Shown: positions 24,655 to 34,014, numbered from the stretch's first letter. The stretch: 64,000 bases of DNA from CAWHXG01 sp963833235 (GCA_963833235.1 CAWHXG010000004.1:186001-250000); one strand, 5' to 3'. Numbers and translations: made by a program. The notes: a model not told the origin generated them from the sequence alone.

Positions 24655-25329
24655 ATGAGCCGAAAGCTGCTCTTCCCGCTCGTCCTCGGCATCGCGGGAA
24701 CGGCGATCCTGCTGTGGCTCGGCACGTGGCAGCTTCAGCGGCTGCAATGGAAGGAGGCGATCCTGGCCGATATCCAGGCCCGGATCACCGCTTCTCCCGT
24801 TGCGATCCCGGCGCGCCCCGACCCCGAGGCGGACCGCTACCTGCCCGTCGCCGCCGAGGGGACAATCGGCGACCGGGAGATCCTCGTGCAATCCAGCCTG
24901 AAGGGGGTCGGCCCGGGCTTTCGGGTCATCGCCCCGTTCGACACGGGCGCGCGGCGCATCCTGATCGACCGCGGCTTTCTGCGCGCCGGCGACCGCAGCG
25001 CCCCGCGCAACGGCGGTCCCGCCAGCCTGACCGGCAACCTCTATTGGCCCGACGAGCTTGACGGCTTCACCCCCGAACCCGACCGCGAAGAGGGCCTCTG
25101 GTTCGCGCGCGACCTTCCTTCCCTGGCCGACGAGCTGAACGCCGAGCCGGTCCTCATGGTGGTCCGCTCCGCCGATCCCCCGGCGGCGGGCGCTGTGCCG
25201 CTGCCCGTCAGCAGCGCGGGGCTGCCCAACGACCATCTGCAATATGCCGTCACGTGGTTCCTCTTGGCGGTGGTCTGGCTGGGCATGAGCCTGTATCTGC
25301 TGGTGCGCACCCATCGCGGCACCGCCTGA
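24655..25329 (+). CDS. SURF1 family cytochrome oxidase biogenesis protein
   Basis: 224 residues. N-terminal membrane helix (LLFPLVLGIAGTAILLWLGTWQ with the family GTWQ), a periplasmic loop domain with DRGF after a VIAPFDTG stretch, and a C-terminal helix preceded by NDHLQYAVTWFLLA, matching the family's NxHLxYAxTWF. Surf1 helps insert heme a into subunit I. In the oxidase operon, 34 bases after ctaE. Confidence 0.96.
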   Translation: MSRKLLFPLVLGIAGTAILLWLGTWQLQRLQWKEAILADIQARITASPVAIPARPDPEADRYLPVAAEGTIGDREILVQSSLKGVGPGFRVIAPFDTGARRILIDRGFLRAGDRSAPRNGGPASLTGNLYWPDELDGFTPEPDREEGLWFARDLPSLADELNAEPVLMVVRSADPPAAGAVPLPVSSAGLPNDHLQYAVTWFLLAVVWLGMSLYLLVRTHRGTA

Positions 25330-25339
25330 AAGGCTCCCC

Positions 25340-26743
25340 ATGAACGCCCCCCTGCCTTACGTCTCGACGCGCGGCCGCGCACCGTCCCTCGGGTTCGAGG
25401 ACACGATGCTGACCGGCCTCGCGCGCGACGGCGGGCTTTACGTGCCTTCCGCGATCCCGCGCTTCTCCAAGGCCGAGATCGCCGCCATGGCGGGGCTTCC
25501 CTACGAGGAGGTTGCGTTCCGTGTCATGCGGCCGTTCATCGGCGACGCGTTCGGCGACGATCACTTCGCCGCTGCCATCGACCGCGCCTACGGCGCCTTC
25601 GTGCACCCGGCCCGGGCGCCGCTGGTGCAGATCGGCCCCGATCATCACCTGCTGGAACTGTTCCACGGCCCGACCCTGGCCTTCAAGGACTTCGCGATGC
25701 AGCTGATCGGCCAGCTGTTCCAGGTCGCCCTGACCCAGCGGGGCGAGCAGGTGACCATCGTCGGCGCCACGTCGGGCGATACCGGTTCGGCGGCGATCGA
25801 GGCCTTCCGCGGGATCGCCAACGTCTCGGTCTTCATCCTCTATCCGCATGGCCGGGTCTCCGAGGTGCAGCGCCGCCAGATGACCACGCCGGCAGAGCCG
25901 AACGTGCACGCGCTGGCCGTCGAGGGCGATTTCGACGATTGCCAGGCCGCCGTGAAGGCGATGTTCAACGATCACGCCTTCCGCGACCGCACCCACCTCG
26001 CGGCGGTCAACTCCATCAACTGGGCGCGGGTCCTGGCCCAGGTCGTCTACTACTTCACCGCGGCCACCACGCTTGGCGCACCGCACCGCCCCGTCTCCTT
26101 CACCGTACCCACCGGCAATTTCGGCGACATCTTCGCGGGCCACGTCGCGCGCGCCATGGGTCTGCCAATCGCCCGGCTGGTGATCGCCACGAACCGCAAC
26201 GACATCCTGCACCGGACGCTGGAGACGGGCGCCTACACCAAGACGAGCGTCAGCCCCACGATCAGTCCGTCGATGGACATCCAGGTTTCGTCCAATTTCG
26301 AGCGGCTTCTGTACGATCTGTACGATCGCGACGGAGAGGCCGTGGCCCGCGCCATGGGGGAGCTTGGCGAGGGCGGGGCCTTCGCCATCGGGCAGGGCGC
26401 GCTCGACCGGTTGCGCGAGGGCTTCGCCAGCGGCCGCGCCTCCGAAGAGGACACGCGCGACACGATACGCCGGATGTTCGAGACCACCGGCGAGCTGCTC
26501 TGCCCGCACAGCGCCGTCGGCGTGCACGTCGCCGAGGCCCATCTGGAGCCGGGCATCCCCATGGTCACGCTGGCCACCGCGCATCCGGCAAAGTTTCCCG
26601 ATGCGGTCGAGGCAGCGACCGGTATCCGCCCGCCCCTTCCAAATCGCATGGCGGATCTCTATGACCGTCCGGAACGCCTGACGGAGGTGCCCTGCGACCT
26701 CGGCACCCTGCAGACCCTGATCACGGAGCGCACCGGCCTTTGA
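25340..26743 (+). CDS. thrC: Threonine synthase
   Basis: 467 residues. PLP enzyme making threonine from O-phosphohomoserine. YVSTRGRAPSLGFEDTMLTG is the typical start, the PLP lysine is in GPTLAFKDFAMQ, GATSGDTGSAAIEA binds phosphate, and FTVPTGNFGDIFAGHVAR is conserved. It follows surf1 by ten bases, within the oxidase operon; this linkage is common in Rhodobacterales although the pathways are unrelated. Confidence 0.97.
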   Translation: MNAPLPYVSTRGRAPSLGFEDTMLTGLARDGGLYVPSAIPRFSKAEIAAMAGLPYEEVAFRVMRPFIGDAFGDDHFAAAIDRAYGAFVHPARAPLVQIGPDHHLLELFHGPTLAFKDFAMQLIGQLFQVALTQRGEQVTIVGATSGDTGSAAIEAFRGIANVSVFILYPHGRVSEVQRRQMTTPAEPNVHALAVEGDFDDCQAAVKAMFNDHAFRDRTHLAAVNSINWARVLAQVVYYFTAATTLGAPHRPVSFTVPTGNFGDIFAGHVARAMGLPIARLVIATNRNDILHRTLETGAYTKTSVSPTISPSMDIQVSSNFERLLYDLYDRDGEAVARAMGELGEGGAFAIGQGALDRLREGFASGRASEEDTRDTIRRMFETTGELLCPHSAVGVHVAEAHLEPGIPMVTLATAHPAKFPDAVEAATGIRPPLPNRMADLYDRPERLTEVPCDLGTLQTLITERTGL

Positions 26744-28005
26744 GCGTCCAGACCCACAAGCTGCCAAACGGTTTGCGCATCGTGACCGAGCGCATGCCGG
26801 GGCTGAAATCCGCGACGCTCGGGCTCTGGATCACCGCTGGCGGCCGCCACGAGCGGCCCGAGCAGAACGGCATCGCGCATTTCCTCGAGCACATGGCGTT
26901 CAAGGGCACCGCCCGCCGTTCCGCGTTGCAGATCGCGGAAGTTCTGGAGGACGTGGGCGGCTACCTCAACGCCTATACCAGCCGCGAGATGACCGCCTAC
27001 TACGCGCGGGTGCTGGAAGACGACGTGATGCTGGCGCTCGACGTGATCGCCGACATCGTGCTGAACCCGGTCTTCGATCTGAGCGAGATCGAGGTGGAGC
27101 GCGGGGTGATCCTGCAGGAGATCGGCCAGGCGCTCGACACGCCCGACGACATCGTCTTCGACTGGCTGCAGGAGGTTGCCTATCCCGATCAGCCGATGGG
27201 GCGCAGCATCCTTGGCCCCGCCGAGCGGGTGAGCGGCTTTGCCCGCGCCGATCTGGCGGCCTTCGTAGGCGAGCGCTATGGTCCGGACCAGATGATCCTG
27301 GCGGCGGCGGGGGCAGTGGACCACGACGAGATCGTGCGCGCGGCCGAGGCCCTCTTCGCGCATCTGCAGCCCCGGCCCTTCGGAAACCCCGAGCCGGCGC
27401 GTTTCTTCAGCGGCGAGCGGCGGCAGGAGAAGACGTTGGAACAGGTGCACTTCGCACTGGCCCTCGAAGGGCCGAGCTACCGCGACGCAGGGATCTACAC
27501 TGCGCAGGTCTTCGCCACGGCGCTTGGCGGGGGCATGTCCTCCCGGCTCTTCCAGGAGGCACGGGAGAAGCGGGGCCTGTGCTACTCGATCTTCGCGCAG
27601 GCCTCGGCCTATGCAGATACCGGGGTCACCACGATCTACGCGGGCACCAGCGGCGAAGATCTGGCGGGGCTTGCGCATCTGACCATCGACGAGCTGCGCA
27701 AGGCGGCCGATCAGCTCGGGGCCGAAGAGATCGCCCGCGCCCGGGCGCAGATGAAGGCGGGGCTGCTCATGGGGCTGGAGAGCCCATCGACCCGCGCCGA
27801 ACGGCTGGCCCGCCTGATCGCCATCTGGGATCGCGTGCCCTCGCTCGACGAGACCATCGCCCGGATCGAAGGGGTGGATGCGCAGACGCTGAAGACCTAC
27901 GGCGCCGATCTGGTGGCGCGCGCCCCCGCGGCGCTGGCGCTCTACGGCCCGCTTGGCGCCACCGCGCCGGACCTGCCGCAGCTCAGGTCGCGACTGGCGG
28001 CATGA
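26740..28005 (+). CDS. M16 family (pitrilysin/processing peptidase-like) metallopeptidase
   Basis: 421 residues, related to the beta subunit of mitochondrial processing peptidase. The inverted zinc motif HFLEH is at residues 47-51 (NGIAHFLEHMAFKGT) with the distal Glu in EVERGVILQE; RGLCYSIFAQ and GGMSSRLFQEAREKRG are typical of the second domain. The start is a TTG whose last two bases lie in the thrC stop codon (TTGA), so translation is coupled. No other start gives the conserved MSVQTHKLPNGLRI N-terminus. Confidence 0.95.
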   Translation: MSVQTHKLPNGLRIVTERMPGLKSATLGLWITAGGRHERPEQNGIAHFLEHMAFKGTARRSALQIAEVLEDVGGYLNAYTSREMTAYYARVLEDDVMLALDVIADIVLNPVFDLSEIEVERGVILQEIGQALDTPDDIVFDWLQEVAYPDQPMGRSILGPAERVSGFARADLAAFVGERYGPDQMILAAAGAVDHDEIVRAAEALFAHLQPRPFGNPEPARFFSGERRQEKTLEQVHFALALEGPSYRDAGIYTAQVFATALGGGMSSRLFQEAREKRGLCYSIFAQASAYADTGVTTIYAGTSGEDLAGLAHLTIDELRKAADQLGAEEIARARAQMKAGLLMGLESPSTRAERLARLIAIWDRVPSLDETIARIEGVDAQTLKTYGADLVARAPAALALYGPLGATAPDLPQLRSRLAA

Positions 28006-28589
28006 TCGGGCTGAAGCGGCGGCGGGTGCGCATCTCGTCGCCGCGTCTTTACCTGCGGCCGCCCACCCATACGGACTTTCGCCCCTGGGCCGAGCTGCGC
28101 CAGGAAAGCGCCGATTTCCTCACGCCCTGGGATCCGGTCTGGGCGCCCGACCACCTGACCCGGCGCTCATTCATCAACCGGGTGTACTGGGCGCAGCGGT
28201 CGGTGAGCGACGACACCGCGCTGCCGCTGTTCCTGTTCCTGCGTGAGGGCGATACCTTCGTGGGCGCGATCACGGTCGACAACATCCGCCGCGGCCCGGC
28301 ACAGGCAGCCACCATCGGCTACTGGATCGGGGCGTCTCATGCCCGGCAGGGCTACATGCGCGAGGCCATCGACGCGGTGGTGCACCATGCCTTCGCCGAG
28401 ATGGGCCTGAGCCGGATGGAGGCGGGATGCCTGCCCGAGAACACGCCGTCGCGCGGGGTGCTGGAACGCTGCGGATTCAAGTACGAGGGGGTCGCGCAGA
28501 GCTACCTGCAGATCGCCGGGCGCTGGCGCAACCACGTGCTCTACGCGAACCTGCGCAGCGACCGGCGGGGGCGGAGCGAGGCGGGTTAG
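28002..28589 (+). CDS. GNAT acetyltransferase, RimJ/RimL type
   Basis: 195 residues. The acetyl-CoA site is in ATIGYWIGASHARQGYMREA and the C-terminal helices carry RMEAGCLPENTPSRGVLERC followed by GFKYEG, the standard RimJ ending. It starts inside the stop codon of the M16 peptidase gene (ATGA), ending the long ctaC operon. In Rhodobacterales it is generally labelled ribosomal-protein N-acetyltransferase; the real acceptor is not established. Confidence 0.9.
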   Translation: MIGLKRRRVRISSPRLYLRPPTHTDFRPWAELRQESADFLTPWDPVWAPDHLTRRSFINRVYWAQRSVSDDTALPLFLFLREGDTFVGAITVDNIRRGPAQAATIGYWIGASHARQGYMREAIDAVVHHAFAEMGLSRMEAGCLPENTPSRGVLERCGFKYEGVAQSYLQIAGRWRNHVLYANLRSDRRGRSEAG

Positions 28590-28610
28590 AGCCGCGCCCG
28601 GCCGCCCGGA

Positions 28611-28659
28611 AGGGCCCACGCCCGCACCGCCCGACCCGAGCCTTGCAGGCGTGGCCCTG
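28611..28659. repeat. GC-rich palindromic repeat, copy C (possible terminator)
   Basis: Inverted repeat AGGGCCCACGCC (28611-28622) with GGCGTGGCCCT (28649-28659), one base bulged, around the shared core CGCCCGCACCGCCC (28619-28632). It lies 21 bases after the last gene of the oxidase operon and could act as its terminator, though there is no T-run. Confidence 0.45.
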
Positions 28660-28785
28660 CGGCGTTTGCATCCGGCACAGTCATTCGGCGCCGCGCGGGT
28701 GTGAGCGCCCCGGCGGGCCCCTCACCCGCGATAGTGCGTGACCCTGCCGGCGCCCGTGCTACCCTTCCGGCAAGGAGGGTTTGCC

Positions 28786-29637
28786 ATGTTCCGCGCCATG
28801 ATCTCGCTGCCTGTTCTCGCCGCCGCGCTCGCCGGCGTTTGGCTCGCCCCCGCCGCCGCGCAGACCGGCACGCAGGATCGTCGGCCGAGCCACTGCATCG
28901 CGCTCGTCGACCGCACGCCGGGGTTCGCCTACGTGCAGACCGCGAGCTTCCGCAAGCCGCTGCCCGAGTACACCGTGCGGATCAGCTACGTGGCCCACGC
29001 CATGTTCCTGATCCAGACCGAAGGCGGCCTTTCGGCGGCGACCGACTACACCGGCTTTCTCGGCAGCGCGGACTGGGTGCCCGACGTGGCGACGATGAAC
29101 CGGGCGCATTCCTCGCACTGGACCTCGACCCCCGATCCGCGCATCCCCAACGTGCTTCCGGGATGGGGGCCGGACACCGAGGGGATCGAGCATCACCTCG
29201 ATCTTGGCGAGATGCTGGTGCGCAACGTCACGACCGATATCCGATCGGGCTATTCCGATGGCGGGGTCAACGGCAATTCGATCTTCGTCTTCGAGGTGGC
29301 GGGCTTGTGCATCGGTCATCTGGGGCACCTGCACCACCAACCCACGGCCGAGCAGTTCGCGGCCCTCGGGCGGCTCGACGTGGTGATGGCGCCGGTCGAT
29401 GGCGGCTTCACGGTGGACCTGCCCAGCATGATCTCGACGCTGAAGCGGCTGCGCTCTTCGGTGGTGATCCCGATGCACTGGTTCGGGCAGTCGAACCTTG
29501 AGCGGTTCCTCGACGGCATGTCGGAGGATTTCGCCATCGAGCGCACCGGCGCCTCGTTCCTCGAGGTCTCCCTGCGCGACCTGCCGGACCGGCCGACGAT
29601 CATGGTCCTGGACCCGGCCTATCTGCGCGATGAATGA
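28786..29637 (+). CDS. Exported MBL-fold metallohydrolase-like protein
   Basis: 283 residues. Clear signal peptide (to about residue 25, WLAPAAA-Q), so periplasmic. The fold signature is of the UlaG-like metallo-beta-lactamase branch: YTVRISYVAHAMFLIQTEGG, CIGHLGHLHHQPT, DVVMAPVDGGFTVDL and VVIPMHWFGQ. The usual HxHxDH metal motif is replaced by a region reading NRAHSSHWTS, so metal binding may differ. The start is fixed by AAGGAGGG seven bases before the ATG at 28786. It overlaps the next gene by eight bases. Confidence 0.8.
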   Translation: MFRAMISLPVLAAALAGVWLAPAAAQTGTQDRRPSHCIALVDRTPGFAYVQTASFRKPLPEYTVRISYVAHAMFLIQTEGGLSAATDYTGFLGSADWVPDVATMNRAHSSHWTSTPDPRIPNVLPGWGPDTEGIEHHLDLGEMLVRNVTTDIRSGYSDGGVNGNSIFVFEVAGLCIGHLGHLHHQPTAEQFAALGRLDVVMAPVDGGFTVDLPSMISTLKRLRSSVVIPMHWFGQSNLERFLDGMSEDFAIERTGASFLEVSLRDLPDRPTIMVLDPAYLRDE

Positions 29638-31048
29638 GGCGATGCTTCCCGGCGCGGCGGCCCTCGCTGCCTTGAGAGCAGAGCTTCCGGCGCGGGCCCT
29701 AAGGGCGGCCACGGAGGCGGACCTGGAAGAGCCGCGCGGCCATCATCGCGGCCAGGCCCTGATCGTGGCCACCCCGGACACGACCGAGGAGGTGGCGCAG
29801 GTGGTGCGCATCGCGGGGCGCACGGGCCAGGCGATCCTTCCCTATGGCGGGGGCACCGGGCTGGTGGGCGGCCAGGTGATGCCGTCGGGCACGCCGCCGA
29901 TCCTGCTGTCGCTGGAGCGGATGACCGCGATCCGCGCCGTGCACCGCGAGGATTCCGTGCTGATCGCCGAGGCCGGCGCGATCCTGGCCGACGTGCAGCG
30001 CGCGGCGGACGATGCGGGGCTCTACTTCCCGCTTTCACTGGCCTCCGAAGGCTCGTGCCGGATCGGGGGCAACCTCGCGACCAATGCGGGCGGCGTGAAC
30101 GTCCTGCGCTACGGCAACGCGCGCGATCTATGCCTGGGGCTGGAGGCGGTGATGGCCGACGGAACGATCTGGCATGGGCTTAAGCGGCTGCGGAAGGACA
30201 ACACGGGCTATGACCTGCGCAACCTTCTGATCGGCTCCGAGGGCACGCTCGGCATCATCACCGCGGCCGCCCTGCGCCTGCATCCCCGGCCGGCGGTACG
30301 GGGTGCTGCGATCTTCGTGGTGCCCGATCCGGCCGCCGCCCTGCGCCTGCTGCGGATCGCGCGCAACGTCGCCGGAGAGGCGGTTTCTGCCTTCGAGCTG
30401 ATGAGCCGGCAGGGGCTGAAGTTTCTCGCGCAGACCATGCCTCAGGTGCGGGTGCCCTTCGCCGAGGCGCCCGAGTGGATGGTGCTGGTCGATTTGGGGC
30501 TGTCGGACGGCGCCGATGCGGACGGTCTGCTGACCGCGATCTTCGAGGCGGCGATGGAGGACGACACCGCGAGCGACGGCGTGATCGCCGCGTCGGAGGC
30601 GCAGCGCGCGGAGTTCTGGGCGGTGCGTGAGAACATCCCCGAGGCGAACAGGCGGATCGGAGCCATCGCCTCGCACGACATCTCGCTTCCCCTGGGCGAC
30701 ATGCCCGATTTCGTGGCCGAAGGTCGCGAAGCCATCGCCGCTCTCGGCCCCTTCCGGATCAACATCTTCGGCCATGTGGGCGACGGCAACCTGCACTACA
30801 ATATCTTCCCGCCCGAGGGGCGAAGCAATGCGGACTTCGCAGATCGCAAGGCCGAGATCATGCGCTGCGTCCACGATCTCGCGCATGCCCATGACGGATC
30901 GGTCAGCGCCGAGCACGGGATCGGCCGTCTGAAGGTGGACGATCTGGAGCGCTACGGAGACCCTGCGCGGCTTGCGGCGATGCGGGCGATCAAGACAGCG
31001 CTGGATCCCAAGGGCATCCTGAACCCAGGGGTGATCCTGCGCGCCTGA
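29630..31048 (+). CDS. FAD-linked D-2-hydroxyacid dehydrogenase (GlcD/D2HGDH family)
   Basis: 472 residues. FAD-binding type 4 (PCMH) domain with ILPYGGGTGLVGGQV, SLASEGSCRIGGNLATNAGG and LLIGSEGTLGIITAAAL, then the FAD-oxidase C domain with FGHVGDGNLHYNIFP and SAEHGIGRLK, both typical of D-2-hydroxyglutarate and D-lactate dehydrogenases. The start at 29630 overlaps the MBL-fold gene by eight bases, so the two are coupled. It probably oxidises a D-2-hydroxyacid, passing electrons to an ETF or quinone; the substrate is not settled by sequence. Confidence 0.92.
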   Translation: MNEAMLPGAAALAALRAELPARALRAATEADLEEPRGHHRGQALIVATPDTTEEVAQVVRIAGRTGQAILPYGGGTGLVGGQVMPSGTPPILLSLERMTAIRAVHREDSVLIAEAGAILADVQRAADDAGLYFPLSLASEGSCRIGGNLATNAGGVNVLRYGNARDLCLGLEAVMADGTIWHGLKRLRKDNTGYDLRNLLIGSEGTLGIITAAALRLHPRPAVRGAAIFVVPDPAAALRLLRIARNVAGEAVSAFELMSRQGLKFLAQTMPQVRVPFAEAPEWMVLVDLGLSDGADADGLLTAIFEAAMEDDTASDGVIAASEAQRAEFWAVRENIPEANRRIGAIASHDISLPLGDMPDFVAEGREAIAALGPFRINIFGHVGDGNLHYNIFPPEGRSNADFADRKAEIMRCVHDLAHAHDGSVSAEHGIGRLKVDDLERYGDPARLAAMRAIKTALDPKGILNPGVILRA

Positions 31049-31061
31049 TTTTTGTGCGGCC

Positions 31062-31592
31062 TCAATGCCCCTCGTAGGCGCAGAGCGCGTGCACCTTCAT
31101 GCCGAGCCCTTCCAGCCGCTTGCGCCCGCCCAGCTCCGGCAGGTCGATGACGAAAGCGCAGCCCACGATCTCGCCGCCCAGCCGCTCGATCAGTCTGATC
31201 CCGGCCTCTGCCGTGCCGCCGGTGGCCAGGAGATCGTCCACCAGAAGCACGCTTTGCCCCGGCTTCAAGGCGTCGTCGTGGATCTCCACCGTCGCCTGCC
31301 CATATTCCAGCGTATAGTCCTCGCTGAGTGTCGCGGCCGGCAGCTTGCCCTTCTTGCGCACCGGAACGAACCCCGCGGAAAGCTGATGCGCCACGGCGCC
31401 GCCCAGGATGAAGCCGCGCGCCTCTAGCCCCACCACCTGATCGATGCGGCACCCAGAGTAGGGATGCAGCAGCTGGTCGACCGCCATGCGGAAGCCACGC
31501 GGATCCGAGAAAAGCGTGGTGACATCGCGGAAGAGGATGCCCTCGTGCGGAAAGTCGGGGATCGTGCGGATGTAGTCGCGGACGTCGGTCAT
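31062..31592 (-). CDS. apt: Adenine phosphoribosyltransferase
   Basis: 176 residues. Purine salvage: adenine plus PRPP gives AMP. IPDFPHEGILFRDVTTL at the N-terminus is diagnostic, GLEARGFILGGAVAHQL follows, and the PRPP motif is SVLLVDDLLATGGTAEAG. It starts inside the stop of the LysE-family gene (ATGA). Adenine is released by MtnP two genes upstream, so the cluster lysE-apt with mtnP makes sense as salvage of methylthioadenosine. Confidence 0.97.
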   Translation of the reverse strand: MTDVRDYIRTIPDFPHEGILFRDVTTLFSDPRGFRMAVDQLLHPYSGCRIDQVVGLEARGFILGGAVAHQLSAGFVPVRKKGKLPAATLSEDYTLEYGQATVEIHDDALKPGQSVLLVDDLLATGGTAEAGIRLIERLGGEIVGCAFVIDLPELGGRKRLEGLGMKVHALCAYEGH

Positions 31593-32215
31593 GAAACGGG
31601 CCGACGCAGGGTGGCTGTGAGCGCGCCCATGGCCACCAGCGCGCCGCCGCCGGCGCGGGTTAGCCATGCCAGAACGAGGGGCCGGGCGATCTGGCCCCGC
31701 AGCAGATCTGCGGTCAGCGCCACGCTCAGCGCGAAGAGGCCCGCGATGGTCACGAAGGTGGCGATCAGGAGGGCGAATTGCGGGGCCAGCGGCGCGCCGG
31801 GGCTGAGGAACTGCGGCACGAAGGCGATGAAGAAGGTAAGGCTTTTGGGGTTCAGCGCGGTGACCGTCAGGGCGTGGGCGTAGACCGACCGTGGCGTCGC
31901 CCGGGGTGGAACCTTGCCGGGGCCGGTGGCTGCGGTGCCGCGGATCAGGCGGATGCCCAGCCAGACCAGATAGGCCGCGCCGACCCATTTCACGATTCCG
32001 AAGGCCGTGGCGGAGGCCAGCAGCAGCGCCCCCAACCCCAGGAGCGACACGCTCATCGCGATCAGATCGCCGGTGGCGACGCCGAGCGCGCATGCCAGCG
32101 CCACCGGGCGGCCCCGGTTCAGGGCGTAGGAGAGCGTGAGCATCATGGTCGGCCCCGGAACGATCATCAGGGCGAGGGTGGCGGCCACGAAGGCGGCCCA
32201 GAGGTCTGGCGGCAT
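31589..32215 (-). CDS. LysE/RhtB family amino-acid exporter
   Basis: 208 residues with six membrane helices. The N-terminal MIVPGPTMMLTLSYALNRGRP is the RhtB signature (PGP motif), and the centre carries LTVTALNPKSLTFFIAFVPQF (NPK motif). Members export homoserine, threonine, lysine and similar; the substrate here is unknown. It overlaps apt by four bases on the same strand. Confidence 0.92.
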   Translation of the reverse strand: MPPDLWAAFVAATLALMIVPGPTMMLTLSYALNRGRPVALACALGVATGDLIAMSVSLLGLGALLLASATAFGIVKWVGAAYLVWLGIRLIRGTAATGPGKVPPRATPRSVYAHALTVTALNPKSLTFFIAFVPQFLSPGAPLAPQFALLIATFVTIAGLFALSVALTADLLRGQIARPLVLAWLTRAGGGALVAMGALTATLRRPVS

Positions 32216-32266
32216 GGAGGTCTCCTTCGGGAAAATCGGTCGCGCGAGATGCGATTGCCCGGCACG

Positions 32267-33143
32267 TCAGCCAAACACCCGGCCCGCCACGGCATCGAGC
32301 CGGGCCGTGAGCTCAGGGTCGCGCGCATCGGGCGCTGTCATGATCGCATGCTCCAGCGCCCGGTCGCAGCCATGGGGGCAGGCGGCGCGCGGGCCGGAAA
32401 GCTGCGCCGGCAGCCCGGCGACGAGCCCCCGTGCGTGGCCGGCATTGCCCCGCATCACCCGCAGGATCTCGGTGATGTCGACACTGCCGTGATCCGGGTG
32501 CCAGCTGTCGTAGTCGGTGATCATCGCCACGGTGGCATAGCAGAGTTCCGCCTCGCGGGCGAGCTTGGCCTCCGGCATGTTGGTCATGCCGATCACGTCG
32601 CAGCCCCAAACCTCGCGGTAGAGGCGGGATTCGGCGAGCCGACGAGAATTGCGGGCCCTCCATCGCCAGGTAGGTGCCGCCCCGATGCACCCGCACCCCC
32701 GTCGCCCCGGCCGCCGCGGCGCAGGCCCCGGCCAGCCGTTCGCAGACCGGATGGGCGACCGAGACATGCGCGACGCAGCCGGTGCCGAAGAAGGAGTTCT
32801 CGCGCGCGACGGTGCGGTCGACGAACTGGTCGACCAGCACGAAATCGCCCGGCGCCATCTCATCGCGAAACGATCCGCAGGCGGAGATGCTGACCACGTC
32901 CGTCACGCCCAGCCGCTTCAGCGCGTCGATGTTGGCGCGGTAGGGGATCGTGGTGGGGCTGTGACGATGCCCGCGCCCGTGGCGCGGCAGGAAGGCCAGC
33001 GCGGTGCCATCGAGCGTACCGGTCAGCACCTCGTCCGATGCCGGGCCCCAGGGGCCGTCCACAGCCTGCCACCGCGCATCCTTCAGCCCATCGATCTCGT
33101 AGAGGCCGGACCCGCCGATGATGCCGATCATGGTCTCGGGCAT
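32267..33143 (-). pseudogene. mtnP: S-methyl-5'-thioadenosine phosphorylase, frameshifted as sequenced
   Basis: Phosphorolysis of methylthioadenosine to adenine and methylthioribose-1-phosphate. The first 167 codons read normally (IGIIGGSGLYEIDGL, SISACGSFRDEMAPGDFV, YLAMEGPQFSS), then the frame breaks; the rest (LAESRLYREVWGCDVIGMTN to GRVFG) continues in another frame. Removing one C from the CC at 32639-32640 restores an unbroken 291-residue protein of normal length with all motifs. The lesion is therefore a single-base insertion, either a sequencing error or a very recent mutation. Next to lysE and apt. Confidence 0.93.
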
Positions 33144-33306
33144 GTCGCCTCCCGTTCGTTGCACTCGGGCGCAGGATGGCGCGCGACCATTGGGCGTTCC
33201 AGCGAAAAGCGGTGTGGCACGGATCGCCTGGGCCGCGCGTTACCCTTGTGCACCGGGGACCGGGGTCCCTCTGACCGGCCGACCGCTGGCCGATCCGCCG
33301 AACGCA

Positions 33307-33912
33307 TCATTCCCCGGGGCGCTTCAGGCTGAATAGCTCCGTCACCCGCGCATAGTCGCGATAGCCGAGGCGGGCGAGGGGCTGGTAGGTCGTGACGTCG
33401 AAGATTCCGTCTTTCAGGCAATCGTCGCGCAGGTGCACGCCGGTCACCTCACCGAAGACGGCGAAGTTCGCCGCGCCGGGCAACTGCACCACCTGCGTCA
33501 GCCGGCATTCCAGATTGGCCGGCGCGGCGGCGACCCGGCTGCAGGCGATGCTGGTGCAGTCTTCCCGCGCAATCCCGGCCAGCTCGAACTCGTCGACATC
33601 GCGATCGTAGCCGCCCGATGTGGCGTTCATCGCGTCGCGCATCGCGTATTCCACCACGTTGACGCAGAAAACCCCCGTTTCGCGGATGTTGCCGAGGCTG
33701 TCCTTGGTGCCGTCGCGATCCGGCTTGGCGGAGGTGGAGGCGAACATGACCTGCGGCGGCGTGTAGGCGACCCCGTTGAAGAAGGAATAGGGGGCGAGGT
33801 TCTCGGATCCATCCGCGCCGCGGGTGGAGATCCAGCCGATGGGCCGGGGCGTGACGATGGCGTTGAAGGGGTTGTGGGGCAGGCCGTGGCCGTCTTCGGG
33901 GCGGTAGAACAT
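33307..33912 (-). CDS. Flavin reductase-like, FMN-binding protein
   Basis: 201 residues. Flavin_Reduct domain: IVTPRPIGWISTRGADGSENLAPYSFFNGV is the characteristic FMN-contacting N-terminal part (shown here in two motifs, PRPIGWIST and APYSFFN), with TGVFCVNVV and FGEVTGVHL later. It may supply reduced flavin to a monooxygenase, or be a DIM6/NTAB-type protein of unknown role; no partner is adjacent. The ATG at 33912 gives MFYRPEDGHG, the usual start. Divergent from the next acetyltransferase. Confidence 0.88.
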   Translation of the reverse strand: MFYRPEDGHGLPHNPFNAIVTPRPIGWISTRGADGSENLAPYSFFNGVAYTPPQVMFASTSAKPDRDGTKDSLGNIRETGVFCVNVVEYAMRDAMNATSGGYDRDVDEFELAGIAREDCTSIACSRVAAAPANLECRLTQVVQLPGAANFAVFGEVTGVHLRDDCLKDGIFDVTTYQPLARLGYRDYARVTELFSLKRPGE

Positions 33913-33939
33913 GGGGGCCGCGGGCTCCTCTGCGGTGCT

Positions 33940-33968
33940 TTGCCGATGGCCTAGCGCCGTGCTAGGGC
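33940..33968 (+). promoter_or_regulatory. Promoter of the acetyltransferase gene
   Basis: TTGCCG at 33940-33945, 17 bases, TAGGGC at 33963-33968. The predicted start near 33975 leaves a 40-base leader to the GTG start. Confidence 0.5.
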
Positions 33969-34014
33969 CGGGGAAAGCGGTTTTGCGCCGCGCACGGGCG
34001 GGAGCGGCGAACGG

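Noticed and set aside
33251..33270. GGGGACCGGGGTCCC palindrome upstream of mtnP as a terminator or operator
   Set aside because: The loop would be only two bases and there is no T-run or supporting context.
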